From positions 172,514,492 through 172,578,491 of the forward strand of contig NC_134361.1 of the NCBI RefSeq assembly GCF_048569485.1: a stretch of 64,000 nucleotides of DNA. Reading direction: 5' to 3'. The notes beneath the pieces are model-generated. The model saw only the letters and a program-made list of their open reading frames with translations, was not told the DNA's origin and ran no database searches. Shown in pieces: positions 35,060 through 47,604 of the stretch (position 1 is its first letter; each line of letters begins with the position of its first letter). The translations under genes were made by a program, and so were the position numbers. The stretch is from Anomaloglossus baeobatrachus. Lineage: Eukaryota; Chordata; Amphibia; Anura; Aromobatidae.

Positions 35060-35497
35060 TTAAAAGGAACCCGTCACCGGATGTTTATAATACTCACCTA
35101 ATGGTTGGTGCAGAGCAGACTTGTCGGATGGGCGTCTCCATTCTCTGGGTCCGCGCCTTCTCTTCTGGCCATCTTTGTCCTCCTTCTGAAGCTAGTGTGG
35201 ATGACGCATTCTACACCATCTACACTAGCCAACATTGAGGTCCTGCGCAGGTGCACTTTGAGCTGCCCTGAGTGGGCAGATCAAAGCATTGTAGTGCGCC
35301 TGCGCGGGACCTCAATGTTGGCTAGTGTAGATGATGTAGAATGAATGAGTCATCCACACTAGCTTCAGAAGGAGAAGGACAAAGATGACCGAAAGAGGAG
35401 GCATGGATCCGGAGAATGGAGACGTCCATCCGACCAGTCTGCTCCACACCTACTGTTAGGTGAGTATTATAAACAACCGGTGACAGGTTCCCTTTAA
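35060..35497. mobile_element. TTAA-flanked MITE (piggyBac-like), c
   Basis: This 438-bp element runs from TTAAAAGGAACCCGTCACCGG to CCGGTGACAGGTTCCCTTTAA. The inverted arms continue through TTATAATACTCACCTA/TAGGTGAGTATTATAA, and the centre folds back at ACATCATCTACACTAGCCAACATTGAGG-type sequence. The whole element is close to one long palindrome. Confidence 0.8.
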
Positions 35498-35757
35498 CGT
35501 ACAGCAAATAGATAACTCAACACTACTACATCTGTGCGCACTATTTTATAATATTTGTGGCATACAAACCAACTGTCTCTCTGCACACATAATTCAAATA
35601 AATAATTATCTTCCATTGGTCTCGTCTAATCTCCAGAGACTCGAGCTTGTGACCTACCTGTTCATGGATAGTAGCTCTAGCTATGATCTAGAAGTAAATA
35701 CTGGTACACAGAGATACAGTATAAATAGACTGCTATGCTATGTACAATGTACGTCCC

Positions 35758-36889
35758 TGTGACGCCCCTGGACTATCGGGTCATCACAGGGTATTGCACA
35801 ATATGCCCTCCCGTGCAATATCCACTTCCTTCTTGGTTATGGGTCCTCAACTACATGGTGTTGCCTACATCAGCTAGTCAAAATCCTAGGTACACTCTGC
35901 ACCACACCCACCAGACACACCAGTGGATGGCCTGAGTGTAATAGGGTCGCCCACTTGGGGCGTTGGTTAGGGGAGGTCAGGAGTGTCAGGAGTAGGAGAG
36001 TTGAAGTTTGGAAGTGAAAGAGAGAGGAGGTCAGGAGCAGGGCTCCTAGGAAGCTATCTAGGTGGCAGACTGTGGTCTAGGCCTAGGAGCTGGACCCCCA
36101 GTCGCAGGGGATCGTGGCAAGGGGCACAGAACGGTCAAGGACAGCCGGCGGCCTTGCACCATCACCGGGCTGGGACCAGGGCACAACGGGGTACGTGGAC
36201 CCTATGTCAGGGAGTAGCTTCAGGCAACCTGACAATTCACCCAACGAGAATGGAGCCTTCAAGATCCGCTCTCCACCCGCTCCAAAAATCGGGGTACTAG
36301 CGCAAAGAGGGGGATAGGACTTTCCACTAAAAACGGTCCAGAAAATCCCAAGCGTGAACCCTGAGAGCAAGCTCCCACACTTAGCCATAGTGGGGAGCAG
36401 GACCCAGCAAGTTCCATACTACCGGGACCAACACAGAAGTAAACTTAGTGCCAGGAGGCAGGTCATGCATCACCGGGCAGCTCCATTGGGGAGGGTACCC
36501 AAACTAAGCTCCCCTCAGCGGCAGCGGTATCCAGAACTTTTGTTTATCCAGTTGTCGGTGTCCGCTTAATGGACTGAGTGAGTACGCAAGTGACCCCTTT
36601 GCATCCAACGGCACTCCCCTACCATCACTGAGCCCCGGGGTATTCCCCCTACCCGTGGAGGGTCACAACACCTGGCTGTCCCATTTCATCATCCCCGGGT
36701 ACTCCCAACTGCAGCGGTGGTACTCCTAATTACCACATACCACGGGTGGCGTCACGAACTCTAATACATCCCCCTGTAAATACCCCCTTTATTTGAGTGG
36801 CCGCACGAACCCCGGTGAACTCCGGAGACCCCTAGAGCCACCGCGGATACGGATCCGAGCAGCTCGGCTGCTGGCACGGGGGCGGCACA
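35758..36889 (+). mobile_element. Solo LTR, gypsy-related subtype
   Basis: The piece starts TGTGACGCCCCTGGAC and ends CACGGGGGCGGCACA, the same terminal block as the LTRs of gypsy element 2. It also carries GGTGGCGTCACGAACTCTAA and the GGATCCGAGCAG block near its end. Length is 1132 bp. No clear target duplication was seen and no internal region adjoins it. Confidence 0.7.
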
Positions 36890-38050
36890 GACTTGTCTTC
36901 ATAAACTACCTATACATGAATAGGTTTGTTTGTAATCCTGACAGTAGTTGAAATTAAATGTGATAATGGATCTGTTCCTCAGTGCTCCTCCTACCTTCTG
37001 GGACGATACGTGATCAGCCCTTGCCAAGCTGCAGTCATTCTGTCTGGTGCTCTGCCTGGCCTCTGCCACTTCTCAGGATCCATACCTTCTAGTTTTGGCC
37101 CATTTACCTTTTAGGAGCTACAGCTACTCGGGGCCATACTGCTGAATGTCCTATTTAAGGACCCGTCTCATTCGTTCAGTCCGCTGGCTCACCTATGTTT
37201 GATCATGCCATGTTCTGGTCACTTCTTTCTACCTTTATCTTCTGGATCACGCTATCTTTGGATTCAGTCTCCTCTAGCTCTTGCTACAGAACACCCAATG
37301 CAGCTCTAGTGTGTATTCAGACCTAAGGTCTGCTCTAGTTGCAAGCTAGGCCCTGTCTGCGCTTCTAGAACAGGTCTCTGTCCCTAGACCTTAACCCCTC
37401 CCACTATGGGCTAGTCCTAACTGTTAACTGTTTTCTAAACTTATTGTCTGTTGCTCGGCAGAACTCCACTTCTTCACAGTACAATACAAAACATTACAAG
37501 GCATCACAATTCACAATACGCTTATCATATTATACACTACATATAATGACAAGCCGTGACAGTGCATAATGGGTACAAACATGTGTCAGGTAAGGAGTAG
37601 GGGAAGGCCTGGTCCACGCATGTCAGTACATATGCTGTGCAGAATAAGCAATGACAGGGCATTATGTACTGCCGTGTGTGGATCAGCTATGCCTCTTCTC
37701 CACGCCTTAAACACGTCTGTGCAGTAGAGGAGACAGAAAAGGGCCACTGTGCAAGAACAATTTATGGGCCCTTTGTAGTACAATAGCTCAGCAAAATGTA
37801 CAATTCTGCCAGGTAGAAATGGGTCCCCCTATCTCTTGGGCCCCTGTGCAGCCACAGAGATAGCACCAATCATATGTCCGCCCGTGTCCGTGCATGTGCA
37901 GTGCAGAAAAAGCCACGACAGGGCATTATGCACTTGTAGGGGGTGACCTAACCCCTGCAAGCCTCCCTGAACACCTGTGATCTTATACTGTGGTTTTTTT
38001 TACATTGTGACTATGTATTAATGTGTTATTGGCATTATTTGTTATGAAAC
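36890..38050. other. Unassigned intronic repeat sequence
   Basis: The first part (36930-37560) contains a TATTTAAGG box and pyrimidine-rich sequence reminiscent of an LTR promoter region, but I could not fix its ends. The second part (37565-37940) holds two diverged copies of a dispersed repeat (GACAGGGCATTATGTACTG...GTGTGTGGATCAGC) that recurs at 53150-53300. Confidence 0.35.
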
Positions 38051-38473
38051 TGTTGTGTCCCATGAATGGGAACAACGTGTTGTATATAATTCTTGCATTG
38101 CATATTTTTCCTCCCATCAGGAAATTCCTTAATGTTACTAGGTAGATTAGACTGTATGAAGTTTGTCCCTATGTACCTCCCTTAGTTGGCTTCTGCATAG
38201 AAAGCTCCTCCCTTCTTCAGTTTAGTCTAGAGGAACCATTACTGAAGAGACATGTCTGCAACCCTGTACAGATTATTCCTTTTCACCTGCCTTTACTTTG
38301 TACTTAATACAAGATTCTAGAAGAAAACTACAGCGTTTCTCCTTGTCTTTCTACAAGTCATCGTTGGGCTGAGTTGAACTATCTGTGGAAGCCGGTAGAG
38401 TGAGTAAAATCATACAGTTATCTAAGGGACTGATAATTAGAGCGGTTGGATTCATTGCTACCAGGAAGAGACA
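38051..38473 (+). repeat. 5' LTR of BEL element
   Basis: This is a 423-bp TG...CA repeat nearly identical to 42901-43326. The first bases form a hairpin (CCCATGAATGGG). A TATATAA sequence near 38084 and a second weak TATA-like region near 38200 are candidate promoter elements. Confidence 0.9.
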
Positions 38474-38817
38474 ATAGTGAAAAGGACTAGCTGTGACCGG
38501 GATTAGTATTCATATATCAGTAAATAACCTGTTTCAAGGAGTGCTATACTGCATACAATCCAGAGAAAGGATTAGCCCAAGGGGCTGATAACAAGCCACC
38601 GCATAAAACCTATAGCAGCTTCAAAGTGCCCTGTAAAGTATTAACCTGTTATCAGAACTGTGTGCAGCTATAAACCAAGAATCCCCCATAAGCTAATTGT
38701 AAATTGCAGCCAGAGACTCTGCAAATACATCCTGTAAACACAGACTGCCGGCTGCAGAGATTGCAACATTGTATTGTTTCCCTGACAACCAGTGCAGAGC
38801 AGCATTCACCCTTCCTG

Positions 38818-40605
38818 ATGGAGGCAAAGAGAGCCCTCTCACTACCTGCTTTAAAGCAACAAGAGGAAGACATGGACTCGCACTTACATTACAGTGAAAG
38901 ATCTAAGCGGTTGACCAAACCAACATGGAAGGTTAAAGAGAACCTAGAAACAGCCAAAAGTGAACTGCACACCCACACAGCATTATTGTGGCAAAGAGTG
39001 CAAAAACAAGTGACTGTTTTATCTGCGCCCGGTGCTCATGAGCTACCACCAGAGGGAGTCCTTGAACAACTGTACTCAACATACCGGTCCTACAAAGAGA
39101 GTTGTAAAAAATATTCCTCTACCCTGCTGAGATCAAATACGTCCGAGTATCAAAAAAGAACTACAGGACTTTCAACAGCTTAATGCTGAACGAGACCGCA
39201 CCGTGCGTGACATTGTGAGCGAGACTGAAGCAAAAATTGCGCAAATGTCAGGAGTGGCATCTTACAAATCCAGGTCCATTAAGAGCTCAAGGCACTCACT
39301 CAAATCAGGCTCATCAAGGTACTCAACCCTCAGCGAGCAGCTCATAAAGGCGCGCGCTGAAGCAGAAACAACAAAAGTACACGCCATCTTCGCCCAAAGC
39401 AGAGGGAAGCAGAGATGAAAGCAGAATCTGCACGCAAGGAAGCAGAAATTGAAGCCCTTCAGAAGGAATGTGAACATGTGGCGGCCATGGCAAGGCTAAA
39501 AGTCTTTGAGCAAGCTCTGGGTGGGAGCCAAGAAGGCAGCGCCAGTTTGTGTGATCTCGACACAGAAGACTCACTTAAGCGTACAAGAGATTACGTGCTG
39601 AGCCAAGCCGACGAACTGCCAACTACCATTAACATTCTCGTCAGTGCTAACACTTCTCCAGAGCCTCAAGACACTGATCCACCTACAGCTTCCAGCCTTC
39701 CAGGTCAGTCCAATGCACCTCAGACTTTCAAGCCTGAACCTGCTTCATATTCCAATGCACAGCCACACCCTGCGCATCAGCAACCTCCGTATGCAACCTA
39801 CATGCAACCTAACATGCCGGCAAGGCGCTACACTCCCAACAACTATGTAGTTCCAGCCCCGTATACAACAGAGATTGTACACACCAAACCGATCACTGGT
39901 CTAAAGGCCTACACCACTCCATACTTTCCCATGTTCCCGAACCAAGAAGCTACGAATCATGCAACCAGCACCACGCAGTCAACAAATGTGCCCCCAACGT
40001 CGCAAAGATCAGACATGTCCGACTTTGCGAGGTACATGATCCGCCGAGAACTCACCAACACCGGTCTCACAAAGTTTGACGACCAGCCCGAAAACTACAG
40101 AGGGTGGAAGTGTGCCTTCAAAACCGCAACGCGTGACCTCGGCATTACGGCTTCTGAAGAGCTGGACTTGCTAATCAGGTGGCTAGGGCCACGGTCTGCT
40201 GAGAGAATCAAGAGACTCAGATCCGTCTACATCAGCGACCCAACAACTGGTCTCGCAACCGCATGGGACAGACTAGAGAAAGGCTTCGGCATTCCTGAAG
40301 AAATTGAAGATGCATTGCTGAAACAACTATACGACCTTCCCAAAATATCTGGCAAGGATGCTTCAAAGTACCAGGAACTCAGCGACCTGCTGTCCGAGCT
40401 CCAGCTGGCCAAAACAGACACACACCTACCTGGCCTCAGCTTCCTGGACACCGCTCGTGGGGTGAAACCCATAGTCGCCAAGTTACCTTACAACGTGCAG
40501 GAAAGGTGGACCACGGTAGGAACAAACTATAAAAAAAGAGCACCAAGTCTCCTTCCCTCCATTCTCCTACTTCTGCGAGTTCATCAATGGCATCGCGGAA
40601 CGTAA
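38818..40605 (+). pseudogene. BEL/Pao gag part (fossil)
   Basis: The translation holds an N-terminal coiled-coil-like, charged region (EAEIEALQKECEHVAAMARLK), a proline/glutamine-rich linker, and the DUF1759-type capsid domain. That domain shows TKFDDQPENYRGWKCAFKTA, LGPRSAERIKRLRSVYI and AWDRLEKGFGIPEEIEDALL. This is the usual layout of a Pao-type Gag. The start given is approximate. The copy is broken. Confidence 0.8.
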
Positions 40606-40877
40606 GGCAGATCCCAGCTTCACCTGTGGAGAACCCACCGACGACACTTCACCGGCTCCCAGATATGAGCCCTCATCAAAATGACAGGAAATGTAGGGGC
40701 CCATTATCAGTCAAAAAGACCGATGTTCTACCACCTACACCGTCAGCACCAGAAAATTGTACTGAAGGCGGGAAGGCGGAAAATCCGAACCGCCAATGTC
40801 CTATTCACAATTTGCCACACCCCCTGAAGAAGTGCAATGGCTTCAGGAAGAAACCCCTTTAAGAACGAAAGGAACAC

Positions 40878-42461
40878 TTGAAAAGGTTTGGGGTATGTTT
40901 CAGGTGTTGTGCCTCTACAGAACACCTTGCCAAGGACTGTAAGGTTACAATTAAGTGCATGGAGTGTGACAGCACAGATCACGTACAAGCGCTGCACCCA
41001 TCTCAGCCTGATCCTGCACCTACACCTTCTCCTACCACAAGTCATGGCGGGGAGAGTACAGGCCAAGCTACAAACCACCTCACAGTATCCTCCTCGTGCA
41101 CCGCAGTCTGCGGAGAAGATCTCTGGGACAAGTCTTGTGCGAAAATATGCCTAGTAAGGGTATATCCCAAAGGTCACCCAGAACGAGCCGTGAAGGTGTA
41201 CAGCATCCTGGACGACCAGAGTAACAGGTCACTTTCCAGGTCTGAACTCTTCGACTTGTTCGGCTTAAAAGGAAATGCCTACCCTTATACACTAGGTACT
41301 TGCAGCGGCATCTCAGAAGCTTGCGGAAGAAGAGCCAGTGGTCTCGTGGTAACATCTCTTGAAAATACCGTAGAGATACCTCTACCGACACTCGTCGAGT
41401 GCAACCAGATACCGGCTAACCGGGAAGAGATTCCAACACCAGAGGCAGCTCTTCACCACCCTCACCTGAGAACTATCGCCAGCAAGATCCCACCTCTTGA
41501 TTATAGTGCAAAAATCCTGATTCTGATTGGAAGGGACATCCTCCGGCTACACAAAGTACGCCAACACATCAACGGGCCACATGATGCGCCATTCGCTCAG
41601 CGCTACGACTTAGGCTGGGTGATCATAGGAAACGTCTGCGTAGGCAAAATGAAGAGTCCCGACGCGATCTCCTCCTACAAGATGCACATCCTCTCAAACG
41701 GTCGCGGCACTCACTTTCAACCATGTCCGCATCACTACGGGGTGAAAGAGAGGCTGAGTTACACCAGGTGGCGACAGCAGCCTCCCGACTGCGCGGACGC
41801 ATATCATCTCTGGGATGACGACTTCGGGTCAACAGCGTTCGAGTCTACAAACGAAGACAACAAATTGGCTCCGATGAGAGAAGACAAAGAATTCATAAAG
41901 ATTATGGATAAAGAGTTCTCTCAAAATGACTCTAACAGTTGGGTAGCCCCATTACCCTTTCGGTCTCCAAGGCCAAGGTTGCCAAACAACTCCCAGCAAG
42001 CAACTGCAAGGTCCTCCTCTCTAAAACGCACTTTGGAAACACAACCAGAGATGGAGAAATGCTTTGTCGAGATTACGCAAAATATCCTCGACAGATATCA
42101 TGCTGAACACTGGCACCACATTCCCACCGAACAAAACCCAGCCGACCGAGGAACGAGACTCACTGCTGCGTCCAAACTCGGCGACAACATGTGGCTGACA
42201 CCTCCAAGTATCTTATACGAGGAGACCTGCGATAACTACGCTGACAACATGTACGAGCTGGTGGAACCAGAATCTGACAAAGAAATTAGACCGGTCGTCT
42301 CTGCTCGCTACACTTCAGTGACATCAGAACAGAAGTTGAGACCTCATCGCTTCGAGCGCTTCTCAAGTCGGTCATCTGAAGTACGAATCGTAGCTTGTCT
42401 TATTCACATTGCTCACTGTTTCACCGACTACAAGTCTTCAACGGCTGGCACCTGTGTGTGA
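40878..42461 (+). pseudogene. BEL/Pao zinc knuckle, protease and pol remnant (fossil)
   Basis: The N-terminus has two cysteine/histidine knuckles (CFRCCASTEHLAKDC and CMECDSTDHVQALH). A protease region with the active-site segment SILDDQSNRSL follows, then ILIGRDILRLHKVR and the LGWVIIGNVC block typical of Pao elements. The last third carries WHHIPTEQNPADRGTR, a conserved piece from the end of the RT/RNase H region. Other pol parts are not recognised here. Confidence 0.82.
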
Positions 42462-42900
42462 TTCGTCCAGTCACCGAACTCGTGCTACCTTTACCAAAGG
42501 AGGACGTTACATGAACTAACTTTGTCGTTGGACACTGCCACGGCGGGGAGCATACTTTGCCTTACCCCTGCTGTACGGAGACACAACTGTCCGTGTCCAA
42601 TTGAACCTTGAACTTTACAGTTGGATTATTGGGTTGGAGGAAGAGTTGGCATGTTTGCGGCTTCCCCAATCTGAAGATGGGTTTGTTGAACTTGGATTAA
42701 TTTTTTACATTTTTCTACTTTTACATTTTTACGCAAGGACAATGCGTCATCAACCAAGCATGGACTTGAATTCAGTGCATTACTGTTGCATTTTTTGTGT
42801 TTGTCTCTTTTCTCGTTACAGGTTTCGTGACATTGAGGGACAGGATCGACTCCTTACGTCGTAGAAGGACTTGTGAAATCATATGATTTCAGACGGGGAG

Positions 42901-43326
42901 TGTTGTGTCCCATGAATGGGAACAACGTGTTGTATATAATTCTTGCATTGCATATTTTTCCTCCTATCAGGAAATTCCTTATTGTTACTAGGTAGATTAG
43001 ACTGTATGAAGTTTGTCCCTATGTACCTCCCTTAGTTGGCTTCTGTATAAAAAGCTCCTCCCTTCTCCTTCAGTTTAGTCTAGAGGAACCATTACTGAAG
43101 AGACATGTCTGCAACCCTGTACAGATTATTCCTTTTCACCTGCCTTTACTTTGTACTTAATACAAGATTCTAGAAGAAAACTACAGCGTTTCTCCTTGTC
43201 TTTCTACAAGTCATCGTTGGGCTGAGTTGAACTATCTGTGGAAGCCGGTAGAGTGAGTAAAATCATACAGTTATCTAAGGGACTGATAATTAGAGCGGTT
43301 GGATTCATTGCTACCAGGAAGAGACA
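42901..43326 (+). repeat. 3' LTR of BEL element
   Basis: This 426-bp partner of the 5' LTR has a clear TATAAAAAGC near 43046. It ends GAAGAGACA, immediately before unrelated sequence. Confidence 0.9.
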
Positions 43327-43349
43327 GAATAGAAACAATGTATTGGGTA

Positions 43350-43838
43350 TGTCACAGTCCCACCAGCTACCACAAGATGGCGCTGCGCTCCCCTGGTTAC
43401 AGGCAGGAGTGTCAGGCACAAAGGATTAGTGGTGGGGTTGCTAGGGCAGCAAAGATTAGCCCGGCCCATGTTGCAGTAAAAGGAGGGGAAGGAGTTGTAA
43501 GGACAGGGAGTTGGTGTAGGAAGAAGAGAAGAGAGCTGTGCAGTCAGAGCGGATCCTGAGAGCAAGAAATGAGCGCTCCTGTGGACAAGGGGCAGGCGGA
43601 ACGTGCACGGTACGCAGGAAGCGTGGGGCTAAGTCTTAGGGGTAGGCACCGTGACGACTGATTGTAGGGACTCCTGAAGTGGGAAGCACCCTAGCCAGAA
43701 TGTCCAAACCCGCAGTGAGAAGGGCCGGTACTCTAGGAAGCTGATGAGCCTGACTGCCAGAATGATGAAAATGATATGGAAATGTGTGTCCCGTCCTGAT
43801 AAGAAGTTGTGCCTTTCCTCTGGAAAAGAACATATATA
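43350..43838 (+). mobile_element. LTR-like sequence interrupted by gypsy element 2
   Basis: This begins TGTCACAGTCCCACCAGC and runs into GAAAAGAACATATA, where gypsy element 2 is inserted. It resumes at 49730 as TATACAGAGTTATTAAAATTG, so the original sequence was GAACATATACAGAGTT. The layout resembles the R-U5 part of another LTR family. The right end, somewhere in 49870-50002, was not fixed. Confidence 0.45.
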
Positions 43839-44976
43839 TGTGACGCCCTGGCAAAACCAGGTAGTCACAGATAGGCCCCTGCATAACACCCTTCCCTCAC
43901 TTAGGAAACACATAGCCGACCTGAAACCCTAGTCACCCCCCCCTTAGGGAAAGACAGGCACACCAGTGGGTGGGACCAGGCATTTGGACACGCCCACCCA
44001 GGGGTCTAGACAGCCCAGGGCGGGGAAAAAAAAAACAGTAGCTAGTTCAGTTTGTAGTTCAAGTTCAGAGGAGTGTGGGCTGGAGCTAGGTGTAGCTCCA
44101 GCAGAGGAGATTCAAGTTGAATGGTGCCAGGGTAGGAGCCCGGGTACCTTGTCTAGGAGGCAGACGGTGGTCTCCGTCAGCAGGAGACGGGAAGACGGCT
44201 CGGCAGAACCGAGGTGGACCGGGACAGGGTTGTAGCCCGCCGGTACAGACATGGGGAACTGACCCGGAAAACGGAGCACAAAGGGGGTACACGGACCCTG
44301 AAGCCAGGACTGGAAACCAGCGGCCTGATAAATTAACCGATTGAGGCCAGGACTAAAAAGGTCCTGTCCCACCCAAAGTCCCTCATAGAAGACAAACAGC
44401 CCACCGATAGGGATAAGAGGTCACCGCCAGGGCCCATAGATCCCATGGGCCAGCGTCTGCGGGCACGGCTTCTCAGGCCACATCCAGCTGGGAGTGGATT
44501 CCTGAGTTCCAGACTAGGAAGTCGACCTACACAAAGTCAGTGGAGAGGAAAAGGATAGAGACCACCAGCCCGGGTGGGGGACCTGAATGCAACCGGCCGC
44601 GGTGCCGGCCACCAGCACCTTGGTTTTACTAGAGACTCGTGTAATTTATTGACTGAGTAATCAAGCATCCCCTTGCCGTCGCTATACCCTGCACAGAGAC
44701 ACTGGGTCCCGGGGGCAACCATCCCTACCCACGGAGGGGTTAACATCCAGCTGCCACTACATCTCCCCCGGGTGCCCCAATAACAGCAGCAGTGGTGTTC
44801 CAACTCACCACACACCGTGGATGGCGGCACGAACTTAATACGGCCTAGCCCGTACATCTACGTCCCCCCATTTATTCGGCGTGTCCGCGAGACCCCCGGG
44901 TCCGGAGACCCTCGAGCCACCCCACTTAGAAGGTATGGATCCGAGCAGCGACGGCTGCTGGCATGGGGGCGGCACA
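43839..44976 (+). repeat. 5' LTR of gypsy element 2
   Basis: This 1138-bp LTR starts with the hairpin GCCCTGGCAAAACCAGG and ends GGGGGCGGCACA. It shares the terminal GGATCCGAGCAG and GGCGGCACA blocks with the solo LTR at 35758-36889. Confidence 0.9.
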
Positions 44977-45238
44977 CCCCGAATCTTGGCATCGCGAACA
45001 GGATATTTACCCACCCACTTACCTGGTGGAAGTGCACCTTGAATTGGACAGTGAGCGGTGATGCGTTGCTAAATTTTCACAAGTCGCATTTTTGCCGCCA
45101 TCTTTGAGCGCGAAAACTACAGCCCAGCGGCTTCTTCCCAGAGAAAAGGCCACGAAAGCTGAAGCCCCACCCCCTGGGAACACGGCCGGAAGATGAACCC
45201 CGAGGTCATAAAACGAAATTAGCAAGGCGCAAAAAAGA

Positions 45239-45900
45239 GTGCCGGCAAAAGACCAAGGAGTAGCAGCAGGAAGATGTCTGCGCCTAACCCTTGATGGCGG
45301 AGTGGCACCGGCCGCTGGAGCAGCGGCACCTGCAGATGTGGCAGATGACGGAAATGTGGCGGCTCCCGCTCCGGCCGCAGGAGCTGTAGCCCCGGCGGTC
45401 ACCCAGGTAATGCCGATCTCCTTGCCCTACGTGCCCGGTGCTGCCTGGCTACCCCAGTATGATGGGAAGTTTGATGCCCTGCAGATGTTCAGGAAGAAAA
45501 TCTGGACCATCCTCGATTTGTATGCCATGACTGGCAAGCAGCGTGCATCTGTGGTACTCGGGCAGCTGACCGGCGCTGCTGAGCAGGAGGTGGAGACTTG
45601 GGCAGACACCGACCAGGTCTCAGTAACCGACATTTTTGACAAACTGCAGGTTGCTTTTGAGACCCGTACCGAAGCGGAGATGCGGATGCACTTTTATAAC
45701 TGCCAACAGCGCCCACAGGACAGCATTCGACACTACGCCTTAAGGCTGCAGACAGCCCTGTGCACACTGAAGCAGGTGGACCCTTTTAATGAGGCTGAGA
45801 GCAACAAAATGCTGGTGGAACAGTTCCTGCAGGGGCTGGGGTCCGAAGTAGACCGTAAGCAACTACGGCTGTGGTCTCTAGAGCACTTTGACTTGAGCTG
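45239..45900 (+). pseudogene. gag part of gypsy element 2 (fossil)
   Basis: The capsid-type region contains ISLPYVPGAAWLPQYDGKFD, RASVVLGQLTGAAEQEVE and HYALRLQTALCTLKQVD. It is clearly homologous to the gag of element 1 at 3896-4931. Treated as a fossil. Confidence 0.85.
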
Positions 45901-45999
45901 AAAGCACTACAGCTGGACAATGCTGGTGCCCCCAATCCGCCATCCTGGCCAGCTGACACCGCTCCCGCCTTGGTAGCTGCCCCCTTGTTGGCCCTGCCG

Positions 46000-47604
46000 G
46001 CTCCCAAAGTTCACCGCCTATACGGACAACAACCCTTGACACACCTGGACACGGCAAAACTGGAGGCCCTGGAACAGCGCTGGGTAGCCCGGCTAGCCAA
46101 TTACGACTTCACCATTAAGTACAGGGCCGGCCGCAAGAACATCAACGCGGATGCCTTGTTCCGGATGCCGCACCCACCCGATGAAGGGGTGGATGAAGAT
46201 GGCTTGGAGGAAAATCGAACTGCCCGCGTTCCATCAGCCAATGGATGAAAAGCCTTATGTTGGCCAGCAGCAGGCGAACTTTGACCCGTTACCCCGCCAT
46301 AGGTAGCGAGAAGCTCAAGATCAGGAACCCGGCTAGTCAAAATGATGTTTTCCTAAGGTGCTTCCAGGTTAGAGCCTACTGCCCCCTCAGAAGCGCAGCG
46401 GTTACGGAAAGAAAGGGACCGCCTCTACTTGCAACAGGATAAGCTGTACAGGGGGTTAATCAATCCGAAGACGCACGAGAAGGTCCGCCAGCTTGTGGTG
46501 CCACAGGCATACGTACCCATGGTCCTGATGGCTTATTACGACGGGGCCAGACATTTCGGCTGTAAGAAGTTGGAGATGCTGCTACTTCTACTGGAGCGGG
46601 ATGAGAGTCCGTAGAGGCCTGGTGCAGAGAGTGTGGTCCCTGTGCACTGAGAAGACGGGACGAAAGCAGTCAAAAAGGCCCTGCTGCAGCCAATTGTCAC
46701 CCGCCAGCCGTTGGAGCTGGTCGCCTTGGACCATGTCAAGCTCATGCCTAGCTGGAGCGGATATACGTACGCCCTGACCATCGTAGACCACTATTCCAGG
46801 TTCATGGTGGTGGTCCCCGTCAAGGACTTAACCGGCCGCACTGCAGCAAGTGTCTTCCAGGCGTACTTCTGCCGGCCGCATGGTTACCCGGAGAAGGTGC
46901 TTACGGACCGGAGCCCGGCCTTCGAGGCAGAGGTTTTTCAAGAATTCTGCAACTTGTACGGGCGCAAGAAGATCCGGACCATGGCCTACCATGCCCAGAC
47001 TAACGGGATGTGTGAGAAAATGAATCACTTGGTCCTTAACCTTCTCAAAACCCTGCCTTTGGAAGAAATAAACTTGTGGCCTGAGAAGCTGTCCGACCTG
47101 GTGGACATGTACAATAATATCCCCTGCGGCTCCACTAAATGCACACCTGCATACCTGATGAGGGCTCGGCCTGGGAAGCTGCCGGTGGATCTAGAATTGG
47201 ACGTCGAGGTTCCTGAGACCATCTCCCCCACTGCCAATTGGGACGCCAAGCGCCAGAAGCAGTACCGGCAGATCCAGGAATATGTAGAAAGGAACCTGCG
47301 CCAGAGCAGAGAGAGGCAAGAGCAGCGTTTTAACAAACGAGCCCAGGCTGCCCCCTTTGGACCCGGAGATGTAATACTGAAGAGGAAAAGGACACATAAA
47401 CTAGATGACCAGTGGGAAAGGACCCCTTATGTTATCCAATCCACTGGATGGGAAGACCAGAAAACATACCTTGTCAGTCGTGATCAGGGAAAGACTACGG
47501 CCACTGTTTCCAGGGACCACCTGAAGAAGTGCCCAGGGCCCCTGAAGATGGTGGAAAAGGTCTCCACTCCTACGGCGAACGTGGAGCAGAAGAAAAAGAG
47601 GTGA
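46000..47604 (+). pseudogene. RNase H end and integrase parts of gypsy element 2 (fossil)
   Basis: The parts visible are the RNase H end (LTHLDTAKLEALEQRWVARL), the integrase zinc-binding region and the integrase core with DHVKLMPSWSGYTYALTIVD, FCRPHGYPEKVLTD and YHAQTNGMCEKMNH. A basic C-terminal domain with FGPGDVILKRKRTHKLDDQW completes it. The order and sequence match pol of element 1. Treated as a fossil. Confidence 0.88.

Larger units (their letters stand above)
38051..43326 (+). mobile_element. BEL/Pao LTR retrotransposon
   Basis: Direct repeats at 38051-38473 and 42901-43326 start TGTTGTGTCCCATGAATGGG and end GAAGAGACA. By hand count they differ at about four positions plus one 3-bp indel (about 1 percent), so the insertion is young. 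The body encodes BEL-type gag with zinc knuckles and an A17-like aspartic protease, then a short piece of the later pol region. No target duplication was identified with confidence. The element is broken, with several breaks, and is treated as a fossil. Confidence 0.88.

Noticed and set aside
38704-42461. A host coiled-coil or zinc-finger gene in the intron
   Set aside because: The frames lie between nearly identical LTRs and match BEL/Pao gag and protease motifs.
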